DNA from: Cellulomonas gilvus ATCC 13127
Lineage (GTDB): Bacteria > Actinomycetota > Actinomycetes > Actinomycetales > Cellulomonadaceae
DNA: 64,000 nt
Direction: 5' to 3'
NCBI RefSeq assembly: GCF_000218545.1
Contig: NC_015671.1
Span: forward strand, 434,001 to 498,000
The translations under genes were made by a program, and so were the position numbers. Under the pieces are notes generated by a model. The model ran no database searches. It saw only the letters and a list, made by a program, of their open reading frames with translations, and was not told where the DNA came from. Every line of letters starts with the position of its first letter. Position 1 is the first letter of the stretch. Of this stretch, positions 45,921 to 55,228 are shown piece after piece.

Positions 45921-48301
45921 GGGCTCTCCTCAGGACGGGGGTCGTCGGCGCGTTCGACGGAGACGATGCGGTGCACGACGACGGTCAGCTCGGCCTCGCG
46001 GGCCAGGTCGGCGGCACGCAGCCGCCCGCCCTCGAGGCTCAGGGGACGCAGCAGCCGGCGTTCGGGCCGGCCGCTCGGGCCCACGAGCTCGACCCACACG
46101 TCCGCGCGGTCGGCAGCCGCCTCACGCAGCAGGGCCAACGCATCGGCGGGGTCGGCTGTTCCGCGCGTCCCGGGTGCCGTGTCGGCGCCCTGCGCCCCGG
46201 CGGACTCGTCCGGCTCGACCGGTGCGGACCGGTCGCCCGACGCGCGCAGCCGCCGCACCAGCGCGAACGTGTCGACGGGTCGCGCGACGACGGGCGCGGG
46301 CGCACGGCGCGACCCGCGGCGGCGCGCGCGTCGCACCGGACGCTCGAGGTGCAGCACCTGACCGTCGGGCGTCTCCGCGACCGGCGCCAGGCCGTGCGCG
46401 CGCAGCGTCTCGACCACCTCGTGCGTGGACGCCTGCGCGGCCAGGACCGTGGGCGCGAGCTGCAGCAGGCCCAGGTCCGCGAGCCGCGGGTCGTCCGCGA
46501 GACCCGCGAGCAGCGCGGGGTCGTCGGCGCGCAGGTACGACGAGGCCGCCCCCGCGCGCAGGCGGCCGTGCCGGCGGGCCGCGTCCCGGACCAGGTACTC
46601 CAGCGGCTGGGGCACGCCGCCGCGCGCGTGCGCCGCGAGCCGCTCCAGCAGCTCGTCGGCCGTCATGCCGTCGTCGAGCGCGCCGCGCACCGAGTCCGCG
46701 CCGAACCGGACGGTCAGCGCACCGCCGCGGGACTCGACGGTCGCGGTGCGCTCGATCAGCGCCTCGAGCGCGGGTCCGGGCCGGCCCGGCACGATGCCCG
46801 TGAGGTCGCCCTGCAGCAGCAGGTCGTCCACCTCCGGGGCCAGCCCGCGGGCGAACGCCGCCGCCGGGTCGGGCGCCTGGTCCGTGCCCGCCGCCGGGCC
46901 TCCCGTGCCCCGGCGGGCGTCGTGCGCGGCCAGCAGCAGGCGGCCGGGCTCGCTCAGGGCGCCCGCACCGAGCAGCCCCATCTGGGCCGCCTCCGCGAGC
47001 ACCGCCTCGATCGCGGTCAGGGGCGGGGCGGACCGGGGGGTCGCCCACGCGAGCGCGTCGACGACGAGCGCCGCGTCCGGCGCCGCGCCGGGCGCGCGGT
47101 CCAGCACGCCCAGCACCGCGCGCCGCAGTCGTGGTGCCCACGGGCGCGCGAGCTCGGGGTCGAGCGCCGCGATCAATGAGCCGCGCTCGTCGCGCGTGCC
47201 CACCAGCCACGGTGTGCGCGTGGTGGCGAGCCACGCCGAGGCGAGCCCGACCCAGCGCGCGGGCAGCTCGAGCGCGGTCCACGCGTCCGCATCGGTGGTG
47301 GGCACGAACGCGGGTGCGTCGTCGTCGTCCTGCGCGAGCAGGCCGGCCGCGAACGCGACCTCGACGACGAACGCCGCCTCGGGCTCGGGGACGTCCAGCG
47401 CGGTGGCCACGCGCCGCAGCTCGCGCACCGCGAGCCCGCCCGCACGCAGCACGCCCGGCGGCTGGGCCTCCCACAGCCGCAGCAGCCGCGTCACCAGCCG
47501 CACCACGCGCTCGCCGGCGGTCGCGGCCTCGGCGGCGAGCGTCTCGGGGCGGCGCTGCGGCGCGTGCGTCAGATCCGGTGCGGTCGCGACGCCGCGATGC
47601 GTGCGTCCGCCGCGTAGCGCGAGCGCGACCGCGCCCGGCAGGATCACGTGCCGCGCGGTGCCGCGGGCCAGCAGCCCGCGCTCCACCAGCAGCGCGACCG
47701 CGTCCCCCGCGGTGGTCCCGGGTGCGGGCGCCAGGCCCACGGGCGGACCCCACGCGAGCGCGTCGAGCACCGCGCGCGCTGGTCCGGCCAGCGGGTCGCG
47801 TGCGGGCGGCAGCCCGGGCAGACCGTCCGCCGCGTCCGCGGGCAGGTCCGGCGGGCCCGGGACGTCGAACGCGAGGCCCGCGGGATGCGCGCCGAGCAGC
47901 TCGGCGAGCCCGGGTGCGACCCGCAGCACCGGTCCGGCCGGGCTGTCGCTCGGGCCGCCGGCGGTGGGGGCGTCCACGGGCTCGTCGTCGCCGGGGTGCA
48001 GGAGCGCGAGCGCGAGCGCGTCGTCCACGGCCCGCGCGACCTCGTCGTCCGGACCGCCGGCGATCGCGCGCTGCAGGTCCGTGGTGCGCGCCCCGCCCAG
48101 CACCAGCGCCGCCTCGAGCACCTGGAGCAGCACGGCGTCGGCGCCGGCGAGCGCGCGCTCGAGGCTCGCACGCCCCGTCGCGCGCACCGCGAGCGACGTG
48201 AGGTTGCCCGGCGACGGCGAGGCCAGGTCCGGGCGCCGCGCGAGCAGCACCGCGAGCTGCTCGTCGGGCGACGCGCGCAGGAACCCGGTGAACGTGGACA
48301 T
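45917..48301 (-). CDS. Helicase-associated domain protein, partner of XPB
   Basis: 794 aa. Actinobacterial family always seen beside XPB; the N-terminus has FTGFLRASPDEQLAVLLARR and the C-terminal third (about 540-700) resembles the helicase C-terminal-like PF13625 domain (LLQGDLTGIVPGRPGP, RGALDDGMTADELLERL). No ATPase motifs. The middle is Ala/Pro-rich. The ATG 48301 lies 7 nt after TATCGT (48314-48309, leftward), so the operon is likely leaderless. It may regulate or load the helicase. Confidence 0.82.
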   Translation of the reverse strand: MSTFTGFLRASPDEQLAVLLARRPDLASPSPGNLTSLAVRATGRASLERALAGADAVLLQVLEAALVLGGARTTDLQRAIAGGPDDEVARAVDDALALALLHPGDDEPVDAPTAGGPSDSPAGPVLRVAPGLAELLGAHPAGLAFDVPGPPDLPADAADGLPGLPPARDPLAGPARAVLDALAWGPPVGLAPAPGTTAGDAVALLVERGLLARGTARHVILPGAVALALRGGRTHRGVATAPDLTHAPQRRPETLAAEAATAGERVVRLVTRLLRLWEAQPPGVLRAGGLAVRELRRVATALDVPEPEAAFVVEVAFAAGLLAQDDDDAPAFVPTTDADAWTALELPARWVGLASAWLATTRTPWLVGTRDERGSLIAALDPELARPWAPRLRRAVLGVLDRAPGAAPDAALVVDALAWATPRSAPPLTAIEAVLAEAAQMGLLGAGALSEPGRLLLAAHDARRGTGGPAAGTDQAPDPAAAFARGLAPEVDDLLLQGDLTGIVPGRPGPALEALIERTATVESRGGALTVRFGADSVRGALDDGMTADELLERLAAHARGGVPQPLEYLVRDAARRHGRLRAGAASSYLRADDPALLAGLADDPRLADLGLLQLAPTVLAAQASTHEVVETLRAHGLAPVAETPDGQVLHLERPVRRARRRGSRRAPAPVVARPVDTFALVRRLRASGDRSAPVEPDESAGAQGADTAPGTRGTADPADALALLREAAADRADVWVELVGPSGRPERRLLRPLSLEGGRLRAADLAREAELTVVVHRIVSVERADDPRPEESP

Positions 48302-48308
48302 CCGCACC

Positions 48309-48314
48309 ACGATA
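48309..48314 (-). promoter_or_regulatory. Leaderless -10 (TATCGT) of the helicase operon
   Basis: Seven nt upstream of ATG 48301 on the minus strand. Confidence 0.55.
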
Positions 48315-48360
48315 CGTGCCGACCGGTGCGGACGGCTGGGGGTCCCGGTGCGGGACCGGA

Positions 48361-48366
48361 TAGCGT
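48361..48366 (+). promoter_or_regulatory. Candidate -10 (TAGCGT) of the amidohydrolase gene
   Basis: TAGCGT is 17 nt before ATG 48384; no in-frame start lies at 6-8 nt, so this gene would have a short leader of about 10 nt without a ribosome binding site. Confidence 0.4.
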
Positions 48367-48383
48367 CGGGCGCAGCCGAGCGG

Positions 48384-49601
48384 ATGGAGGACGACGTGGT
48401 CGAGGTCAAGGCGCTGCACGACGAGGCGCGCGCGATGCTGCCGGAGATCGCCGCGCTGCGGCACGCGCTGCACCGCGTCCCCGAGCTCGCGCTCGATCTG
48501 CCGCGCACGCAGGCGCTGGTGCTCGACGCGCTCGCGGGGCTCGACCTGGAGATCAGCACGGGTGACGGCCTGAGCTCGGTGGTCGCGGTGCTGCGCGGCG
48601 GCCGGCCCGGGCCGGCAGTGCTGCTGCGTGGGGACATGGACGCGTTGCCCGTGACCGAGCAGACGGGTGAGCCGTTCACGTCCGAGCACGTGGGCCTCAT
48701 GCACGCGTGCGGGCACGACATGCACGTGGCGGGGCTGGTGGGCGCGGCCCGGCTCCTGGCCGCGCGCCGCGCGGACGTCGCGGGCGACGTCGTGCTGATG
48801 TTCCAGCCCGGTGAGGAGGGCGACGGCGGCGCGGAGATCATGATCGAGCAGGGTGTGCTCGACGCCGCCGGCCAGCGCGTGGTGGCCGCGTACGGCGTGC
48901 ACGTCGCGTCGGGCCTGCTGCCGCACGGTGTGGTCTCCGGGCGCGCGGGCACGGCCATGGCGGCGGCGGACTCCGTCGTCGTCACGGTGCACGGGTCCGG
49001 CGGCCACGGGTCGGCGCCGCACCGCGCGCTGGACCCGGTGCCCGTCGCCGCCGAGATCGTGCTCGCGCTGCAGGCGATGGTCACGCGCCGGTTCGACGCG
49101 TTCGACCCCGTGGTGGTGACGGTCGGCGCGCTGCATGCGGGCACGGCGAACAACATCATCCCGGCGTCCGCGACGCTCGAGATCACGGTGCGCACGTTCT
49201 CCCGCGACACGTGGCAGGCCGCACCCGAGCGGCTGCGCGAGGTGTGCGAGCACGTCGCCGCCGCGCACGGCCTGACCGCCGAGGTCGACTACCGGCGCGG
49301 CTACCCCGTGACGGTCAACGACCCGCACGAGCTCGAGCGGACCGCGCGCCTGACGCGCGCGATGCTGGGCGAGGACGCGTGGCAGACGATGCCGCAGCCG
49401 CTGGCCGGTGCCGAGGACTTCTCCTACGTGCTGCAGGAGGTGCCGGGCTCGTTCGTGTTCGTCAGCGCGCTGGCGGCGGACGGGGACCCGGTCACGGCGC
49501 CGTACAACCACTCGCCGTACGCGCGGTTCGACGACGCGGCGCTGGCCACCGGTGCCGCACTCCTGGCCGGGCTCGCGCTCGACCGCCTGGCCGAGGGCTG
49601 A
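48384..49601 (+). CDS. M20-family amidohydrolase
   Basis: 405 aa. Metal ligands appear in HACGHDMHVAGLVGAA (two His), PGEEGDGGAEIMIE (Glu pair), AYGVHVASG and PLAGAEDFSYV. The lid domain has VVVTVHGSGGHGSAPHRALD. This is the aminoacylase/IAA-amino acid hydrolase type (AmhX/HipO-like), removing N-acyl groups. The exact substrate is unknown. Start ATG 48384; no ribosome binding site is evident. Confidence 0.9.
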   Translation: MEDDVVEVKALHDEARAMLPEIAALRHALHRVPELALDLPRTQALVLDALAGLDLEISTGDGLSSVVAVLRGGRPGPAVLLRGDMDALPVTEQTGEPFTSEHVGLMHACGHDMHVAGLVGAARLLAARRADVAGDVVLMFQPGEEGDGGAEIMIEQGVLDAAGQRVVAAYGVHVASGLLPHGVVSGRAGTAMAAADSVVVTVHGSGGHGSAPHRALDPVPVAAEIVLALQAMVTRRFDAFDPVVVTVGALHAGTANNIIPASATLEITVRTFSRDTWQAAPERLREVCEHVAAAHGLTAEVDYRRGYPVTVNDPHELERTARLTRAMLGEDAWQTMPQPLAGAEDFSYVLQEVPGSFVFVSALAADGDPVTAPYNHSPYARFDDAALATGAALLAGLALDRLAEG

Positions 49602-49608
49602 CCGGACC

Positions 49609-49911
49609 TCACATGCGCACGAGCAGCGTCGTCGCCATCGCCACGCCGAGCGCGCACCACGCCGCACGCAGCGCCTGACCGCGCAGCAGCCCGAGCCCGC
49701 AGCCGAGCGTCAGGACGAGCGCCGCGAGCCCGCGCATGATCTGCGTGACCAGGTTGTCCTGCCCGATCGTCAGCCCCGCGACCGTGGCCATGGCCAGGAC
49801 GAACCAGCCGAGCTGCGACAGCACGGTCGCGTCGCCCCGGACTCGCACGGTTCCCTCGTCGAGCGGCTGGGGCTCGTGCGTGCGGGCCAGGTGGTCGTGC
49901 GTCGTCGTCAT
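49609..49911 (-). CDS. Small membrane protein, hypothetical
   Basis: 100 aa. After a polar N-terminus there are three hydrophobic segments (WFVLAMATVAGLTIG, RGLAALVLTLGCGLGLL, AAWCALGVAMATTLL), so it is a small integral membrane protein. Family not recognised. ATG 49911 is preceded by GGGAGC. It converges on the M20 gene. Confidence 0.6.
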   Translation of the reverse strand: MTTTHDHLARTHEPQPLDEGTVRVRGDATVLSQLGWFVLAMATVAGLTIGQDNLVTQIMRGLAALVLTLGCGLGLLRGQALRAAWCALGVAMATTLLVRM

Positions 49912-50051
49912 GAGGTGCTCCCGGGTGGTGGTGGTGACCCGGTCAGCCTTCCCGGCCCCGTGCGCGACCACGAGGGGGACAACCCACGGATCCGCGCGCG
50001 GCCCGGGGGTCGACGCCGGGCGCCGGGCACGAATGTCCGTGCGGGGGCCGG

Positions 50052-50057
50052 TAGCCT
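50052..50057 (+). promoter_or_regulatory. Cold-shock operon -10 (TAGCCT)
   Basis: TAGCCT gives a 5' leader of about 35 nt before GTG 50098, unlike the leaderless genes nearby. Confidence 0.45.
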
Positions 50058-50097
50058 AGGCGCCGACTGTTCCTTCATCTCACGACAGGGGTCCGCC

Positions 50098-50481
50098 GTG
50101 CCCACCGGCAAGGTCAAGTGGTTCGACACCGAGCGCGGGTTCGGGTTCATCGCCGCCGACGACGGCGGCGAGGTGTTCCTGCACGCCTCGGCGCTGCCCG
50201 CGGGCGTGACCGCGCCCAAGCCGGGCGCCAAGGTCGACTTCGGCGTCGCCGACGGCAAGCGCGGACCTCAGGCGCTGTCCGTCACCCTGCTGGACCCGCT
50301 GCCGTCCGTGGCCAAGGCCCAGCGCCGCAAGCCCGACGAGATGGTCGTCGTCGTCGAGGACCTCATCAAGGTGCTCGACCGCGTCGGCGGGGACCTGCGC
50401 CGTGGCCGCTACCCGGACGCCGCACGCGGCAAGGCGTACGCCGCCGCGCTGCGCGCCGTCGCGGACGAGCTCGAGGGCTGA
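50098..50481 (+). CDS. Cold-shock domain protein with C-terminal extension
   Basis: 127 aa. The cold-shock domain fills residues 1-65, with RNA-binding motifs RNP1 (GFGFIAADDG) and RNP2 (VFLHASAL). A helical C-terminal extension of about 60 residues follows, as in actinobacterial CspB-type proteins that are about twice the usual 67-aa length. It acts as an RNA chaperone. It starts an operon with the DUF3027 and GHKL-ATPase genes (3-bp gap, then GTGA overlap). Confidence 0.9.
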   Translation: MPTGKVKWFDTERGFGFIAADDGGEVFLHASALPAGVTAPKPGAKVDFGVADGKRGPQALSVTLLDPLPSVAKAQRRKPDEMVVVVEDLIKVLDRVGGDLRRGRYPDAARGKAYAAALRAVADELEG

Positions 50482-50483
50482 TC

Positions 50484-51440
50484 ATGGCCACCGCGACCCG
50501 GCCGGCCGCACGCGCCGCCGCCAAGAAGGACGCCGTGCTCGGCTCCGCCGTCGACCTCGCGCGCGAGGTGGCGGTCGAGATCGCCGTGGACCCCGCCGAC
50601 GTGGGCGAGCACCTGGGCGTCGTCGTCGAGGGCGAGCGCCTGGTGTCGCACCGGTTCGCGTGCCTGGCCCGCGGCTACCGCGGCTGGGAGTGGACCGTGA
50701 CGGTCGCACGCGTGCCGCGCGGCCGCACCGCCACGGTGTGCGAGGCCGAGCTGCTGCCCGGTGCGGACGCGATCCTGGGCCAGGCGTGGGTGCCGTGGTC
50801 CGAGCGCCTGCAGCCCGGCGACATCGGCCCCGGCGACGTGCTGCCGTTCCGCGCCGACGACCCGCGCCTCGAGCCCGGCTGGACCCCCACGGGCGATCCC
50901 GCGCTCGACGAGGTCGCGATCGACGAGCTCGCGCTCGCGCGCGTGCGCGTGCTGTCCCCGCAGGGGATCGACGAGGCCGCCGAGCGCTGGTACCGCGGGT
51001 CGCGCGGGCCGACGAGCGCGGGCGCCCTGGCCGCCGCCGCGGCGTGCGGGTCCTGCGGCTTCCTGCTGCCGCTGCAGGGGTCGCTCGGCACCGTGTTCGG
51101 CGTGTGCACCAACGAGTGGTCGCCCGACGACGGCCGCGTGGTGTCCTTCGACCACGGGTGCGGCGCGCACTCCGAGACCGACGTCGAGCCCGCCCCGAGC
51201 GAGTGGCCCGCGCCGGACCCGCTGATCGACGAGATGCGGCTCGAGCTGGTCCCGCGCGAGCCCGCGCCGTCCGACGAGGCCGACGCGCGGACGGTCGAGG
51301 CCGGGGCGGACGACGTTCCCGCCGAGCCCGCCGCGGACGACGTGCCCGCCGACGAGCCGGTGGCGAGCGACGCACCCGGCGAGCAGACCGCACCGCCGGC
51401 GGACGGCGGCACCGCCGACGAACCCGCCGCGGAGCGGTGA
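50484..51440 (+). CDS. DUF3027 protein
   Basis: 318 aa. The DUF3027 core covers about residues 15-255 with RFACLARGYRGWEWTV, SCGFLLPLQGSLGTVFGVC and VVSFDHGCGAHSETDV. The three Cys plus His in ACGSCGF, GVC and HGCGAHSE could bind a metal. The last 60 residues are an acidic Ala/Pro/Asp tail. Actinobacteria-specific family of unknown function, regularly next to the cold-shock gene. Confidence 0.82.
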   Translation: MATATRPAARAAAKKDAVLGSAVDLAREVAVEIAVDPADVGEHLGVVVEGERLVSHRFACLARGYRGWEWTVTVARVPRGRTATVCEAELLPGADAILGQAWVPWSERLQPGDIGPGDVLPFRADDPRLEPGWTPTGDPALDEVAIDELALARVRVLSPQGIDEAAERWYRGSRGPTSAGALAAAAACGSCGFLLPLQGSLGTVFGVCTNEWSPDDGRVVSFDHGCGAHSETDVEPAPSEWPAPDPLIDEMRLELVPREPAPSDEADARTVEAGADDVPAEPAADDVPADEPVASDAPGEQTAPPADGGTADEPAAER

Positions 51441-54400
51441 CGGTCGACCCCTTCGACACCGCCGCGCTGCGTGCGGCGGTCCTGACCGCCTGGCGCTCGT
51501 CGCCCGCGCGGCTACGGGAGGATGCGAACACCGAGGAGGACCACGCGCGCGGGTACTACCGCGACCGCGTGGTGGTCGAGCTCGCGCAGAACGCGGCGGA
51601 CGCCGCGGTGCGGGGCGGGGTCCCCGGACGCCTGCTGCTGCGCCTGGCGCGCACCGACGAGGGCACGACGCTGGTCGCCGCGAACACGGGTGCGCCGCTC
51701 ACGGCCGAGGGCGTGGCCGCGCTCGCGTCGATGCGCGCGTCGGCCAAGCGCTCGGACCAGCCGGGCGTCGTCGGCCGGTTCGGTGTGGGCTTCGCGGCCG
51801 TGCGGGCGGTCAGCGACGAGCTGAGCGTGGTCTCGACCACGGGCGGTGTGCGGTTCTCGCTGCGGGACACCGCGCAGGTGCTGGCCGACCTCGTCGAGGA
51901 CGCGGGGCCCGACCGCCCGGGCCTCGAGCAGGAGGTGCGGCGGCGCGACGGCTCGCTGCCCGCGCTGCGGCTGCCGTTCGCGGCCGACGGTCTGCCGCCC
52001 GAGGGCTTCGACACCGCGGTGGTGCTGCTGCTGCGCGACGAGGTCGCCGCCGACGAGGTACGTGCGCTCCTGGCCGCGGTCGACGACGCGCTGCTGCTCG
52101 CGCTGCCCGGCCTGGTCGAGGTGGTGGTCGAGGACGGGACCGGCGAGGGTGGCCCGCGCCGGCTCGCCGACGTGCACGCGCGGTGGCTGGTCGCGTCCGC
52201 CGAGGGCGACGTGCCGCGTGAGCTGCTGACGGACCGGCCCGTGGAGGAGCGCGACGCCGCACGCTGGCGCGTGACGTGGGCGGTGCCGCGCACCGACCCG
52301 GGCGAGCGCACCGACCCGTTCGCGTCCGACCCGTTCGCCCCCGACCCGCGCGCCTCGGCCGCGGTGCCGCGTGTGGTGCACGCGCCGACGCCCACGGACG
52401 AGCCGCTCGACGTGCCCGCGCTCCTCGTCGCGACGCTGCCGCTGGACCCGACGCGCCGCCACGTCGCCCCCGGCCGGCTGACCGACGCGGTGCTGCGGCA
52501 TGCGGCCGACGTGTACGCCCGGCTCGCGGAGCAGGTCGCGGACGCGGGTGGCGACCCGTTGGGGCTCGTGCCGACGACGCTGCCCGCCGCGGCGATCGAC
52601 GCGACGCTCCGCCCGCTGCTCCTGGACCGCCTCGCGAGCGCCGCCCTGCTGCCCCCGGCCGCACCCGAGGACGGGGACGCCGGGCTCGTCGCCCCGCGGC
52701 GGGCGGTCGCGCTCGCGGGCGGCGGGCCGGCCGACGCGCTCGCGGTGCTGGGGCGGCGCGTGGGTGCGCTCGTCGTGGTCTCGCCCGGGCGCCAGGCGCA
52801 GGTGCGGCTGCTGGGCGTGGAGGTCCGGACGCTCACGGACCTGGTCGAGGAGCTGCCGGCCGACGACGACTGGCCCGCGCTGTACGGCGCGCTGGAGGCC
52901 CTCGCACAGGCCGACCCGGTGGGCGGCGAGGCGCTCGCGGGCCTGCCCGTGCCGCTCGCCGACGGCCGCGTGGTGCGCGGCGCGCGGGGCTGCGTGGTGC
53001 TGGGCGAGGAGCTCGGGGCGGTGGTCCGGGACGTCGTCGGGACGCTCGCCGGGTGGGGCGTGCGCGTGGTGGACCCGACCGCGGCGCACCCGCTGCTCGG
53101 CCGGCTCGGCGCGACCACGCCGGACGCGCTGGGGCTGCTGCGGCTGCCCGCGGTGCGGGACGCCGTGCTCGCGTGGGACGAGGACGACGAGCCGGGCGAC
53201 GGGCCCGACGTGACCACCACGGTGCTGACGCTGGTGCGCGCCGTGCTGCCCGCGCGCGACCCGTCCCGGTGGCGCGCCACCACGGGCGCGTGGGACGCGC
53301 TGCCCGCCGACGTGCGCGAGTGGCTCGCGCTGCTCCCCGTGCCGGCCGCGAGCGGCGAGCACGCGCCGGCCGACGGGCTGGTGCTGCCGGGGTCGCCCGC
53401 GCACCGGCTGCTGGACGAGCGGGTGCTCGCCCCGGTCGCGGTCGAGCAGGTCGAGCGGTGGGATGCCGCCACGCTGGTCGCCGTGGGGGTGCGCGAGGAG
53501 CTGGTGACCGTCACGGTGCCCGACGTCCTGACCGGCGAGGAGCCGGTGGAGGACGCACCAGGCGCGCTGGTGGCCGAGTCGCTCGACGGCTGGGCCGAGT
53601 ACCTGGAGCACGTCGCGGCGCACTGCGGACCGGGCGCGTACCTGGGCGACGTGACCGCGGTGGCGGACCTGGACGCGGTCGCGCCCGACGCGTGGCCGGA
53701 CGTCCTCGACGCGCTCACGGGCACCGCGGTGCTGCGGCGCGCGCTGCTCGAGCCGGTGCGCTCCGACCAGGGCACCACGCTGCCGTCCTACACCGCGTGG
53801 TGGCTGCGTGAGCGCGCTCCGCTGGGCGTGGCCGGCCCGTTCGTCGTGGGCGGAGGAGCGGGTCTGTCGGCGCTGCTGCCGCCCGCTCCCGCCGCGGTGC
53901 GCGCGCTGGACGCCGAGGTCCAGCGCGCGCTCGGCGGCGTCGTGGAGCCCGCGGACGTGACCGCGGCGGACTGGACCGACCTGCTGGACGCGTGGCCCGC
54001 GGGTGAGCGCGTGGACGTGCGTGCGGCGGCAACGGTGTGGCGGTACGCGACGCCCGACGCCGCGCCGGACCGGGTGCCCGCGCTCGTCGGCGACGGCAGC
54101 GTGCTCGTCGTCGCGGCGCACGACGCGGCGGTCGCCGCGAGCCCGATGTGGTGGCAGCGCACCGACGTCGCGGCGCTGGTCCCGGCTCGGGATGACGACG
54201 AGGCGCTGCGGCTGTGCCGTGCGCTGGACCTGCCGCGCGTCTCGGAGCTCGCGCGCGGCATGGTCACGCGCGACGACGGCCGTGAGGCGCCCGTGCCGGC
54301 CGAGGTCCGCGCGCTGCTGCCGGATGCTCCGGCCACGTGGTGCGAGCACGAGGACCTCCGGGTGGACCACGTGCCCGTCGCGTGGTGGGTCGACGTGGTG

Positions 54401-54607
54401 CACGACGAGGTGCGCGTGCACGCCGCGACGCTCGCCGGCCTGGCCGCCGCGCTCGCGCAGACGGCCGGGCGGTGGGCGCTGCGCAGCGCGCTCGAAGCCG
54501 TGCTCACCGACGCGACGCGGGTGTCCGAGCTCGCGCTCGACGCCGCGCTGGACGCGGCGGGGGGGTCAGCAGGAGAGTCTGCCGGGGAGCGAGCGGGCGA
54601 GGCCTGA
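51437..54607 (+). CDS. Large GHKL-ATPase protein with sacsin-like N-terminus
   Basis: 1056 aa. The N-terminal ~200 residues form an Hsp90/histidine kinase-type ATPase fold: VVVELAQNAADAAVRGG (N-box; Asn and Asp), VAANTGAPLTAEGVAAL (G1-like) and VVGRFGVGFAAVRAV (G2 lid). The remaining 850 residues are Ala/Asp/Val-rich with no recognised catalytic motif. The family resembles the sacsin N-terminal ATPase region. A chaperone role is inferred only. GTG 51437 overlaps the DUF3027 stop. Confidence 0.78.
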   Translation: MTVDPFDTAALRAAVLTAWRSSPARLREDANTEEDHARGYYRDRVVVELAQNAADAAVRGGVPGRLLLRLARTDEGTTLVAANTGAPLTAEGVAALASMRASAKRSDQPGVVGRFGVGFAAVRAVSDELSVVSTTGGVRFSLRDTAQVLADLVEDAGPDRPGLEQEVRRRDGSLPALRLPFAADGLPPEGFDTAVVLLLRDEVAADEVRALLAAVDDALLLALPGLVEVVVEDGTGEGGPRRLADVHARWLVASAEGDVPRELLTDRPVEERDAARWRVTWAVPRTDPGERTDPFASDPFAPDPRASAAVPRVVHAPTPTDEPLDVPALLVATLPLDPTRRHVAPGRLTDAVLRHAADVYARLAEQVADAGGDPLGLVPTTLPAAAIDATLRPLLLDRLASAALLPPAAPEDGDAGLVAPRRAVALAGGGPADALAVLGRRVGALVVVSPGRQAQVRLLGVEVRTLTDLVEELPADDDWPALYGALEALAQADPVGGEALAGLPVPLADGRVVRGARGCVVLGEELGAVVRDVVGTLAGWGVRVVDPTAAHPLLGRLGATTPDALGLLRLPAVRDAVLAWDEDDEPGDGPDVTTTVLTLVRAVLPARDPSRWRATTGAWDALPADVREWLALLPVPAASGEHAPADGLVLPGSPAHRLLDERVLAPVAVEQVERWDAATLVAVGVREELVTVTVPDVLTGEEPVEDAPGALVAESLDGWAEYLEHVAAHCGPGAYLGDVTAVADLDAVAPDAWPDVLDALTGTAVLRRALLEPVRSDQGTTLPSYTAWWLRERAPLGVAGPFVVGGGAGLSALLPPAPAAVRALDAEVQRALGGVVEPADVTAADWTDLLDAWPAGERVDVRAAATVWRYATPDAAPDRVPALVGDGSVLVVAAHDAAVAASPMWWQRTDVAALVPARDDDEALRLCRALDLPRVSELARGMVTRDDGREAPVPAEVRALLPDAPATWCEHEDLRVDHVPVAWWVDVVHDEVRVHAATLAGLAAALAQTAGRWALRSALEAVLTDATRVSELALDAALDAAGGSAGESAGERAGEA

Positions 54608-54610
54608 CCG

Positions 54611-54835
54611 TCAGGCGGCCGGCGACGCGGGACGGTGCCGCACCGCCCACAGCACGCCCAGCCCGCCCAGCGCGAGCCCCGTGGCGCACACCGCGACGGG
54701 CACCCACCCCGTGGTCCCGGTGAGCGCGAGCACCGCGGTCGCGGCCAGCCCGACGGCCCACAGCACCATGCCGATGCGCATCACGCGCGCGAGGTCGACC
54801 TCGACGGGGGGCGGGGGGTCATGCGTGGGCGGCAC
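54611..54835 (-). CDS. DUF2530 small membrane protein
   Basis: 74 aa with two hydrophobic helices (VLWAVGLAATAVLALTG and VAVCATGLALGGLGVLWAV). The phrase VEVDLARVMRIGMVLWAVG fits DUF2530, an actinobacterial membrane family of unknown function. The GTG 54835 is 6 nt after TAGGCT (54847-54842, leftward), so it is likely leaderless. Confidence 0.75.
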   Translation of the reverse strand: MPPTHDPPPPVEVDLARVMRIGMVLWAVGLAATAVLALTGTTGWVPVAVCATGLALGGLGVLWAVRHRPASPAA

Positions 54836-54841
54836 GCGCGC

Positions 54842-54847
54842 AGCCTA
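54842..54847 (-). promoter_or_regulatory. DUF2530 gene leaderless -10 (TAGGCT)
   Basis: Six nt upstream of GTG 54835 on the minus strand. Confidence 0.5.
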
Positions 54848-54996
54848 CGCCGGACGCCGCGGCGCCACCTGAAGGACGGTGTCGGGGCCCCGCTGCTGCA
54901 TTCGGGGGACCTCGCACGCGAGCCGATGCGCGATCCGGACGAAAGGCGCACGATGGGGCGATCCGGTTGCTGGGCACAACAGAGGCGGGGGCTCTC

Positions 54997-55206
54997 ATGG
55001 CAAGCACGCACGAGCACGAGGAGATCCTGCTGACGCCCGGTGAGGTGGCGTCGCTGTTCCGCGTGGACCCCAAGACGGTGACGCGCTGGGCACGCGCGGG
55101 GCGGCTGACCGCGATCCGCACGCTCGGTGGTCACCGTCGCTACCGCGAGTCGGAGGTGCTCGCGCTGCGCGAGCCGCCGACCCAGTCGGCCGCGGTCGAG
55201 CGCTGA
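54997..55206 (+). CDS. BldC-like MerR-type DNA-binding protein
   Basis: 69 aa, the length of Streptomyces BldC. The winged-helix motif LLTPGEVASLFRVDPKTVTR, then WARAGRLTAIRTLGGHRRYRE, is almost the BldC sequence. In Streptomyces BldC delays the onset of development by binding head-to-tail on direct repeats. The ATG 54997 was chosen to match the family length; an in-frame upstream ATG gives ten unmatched residues. Confidence 0.88.
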   Translation: MASTHEHEEILLTPGEVASLFRVDPKTVTRWARAGRLTAIRTLGGHRRYRESEVLALREPPTQSAAVER

Positions 55207-55228
55207 CCGCCGCGGCGCCTCCGGCGGG

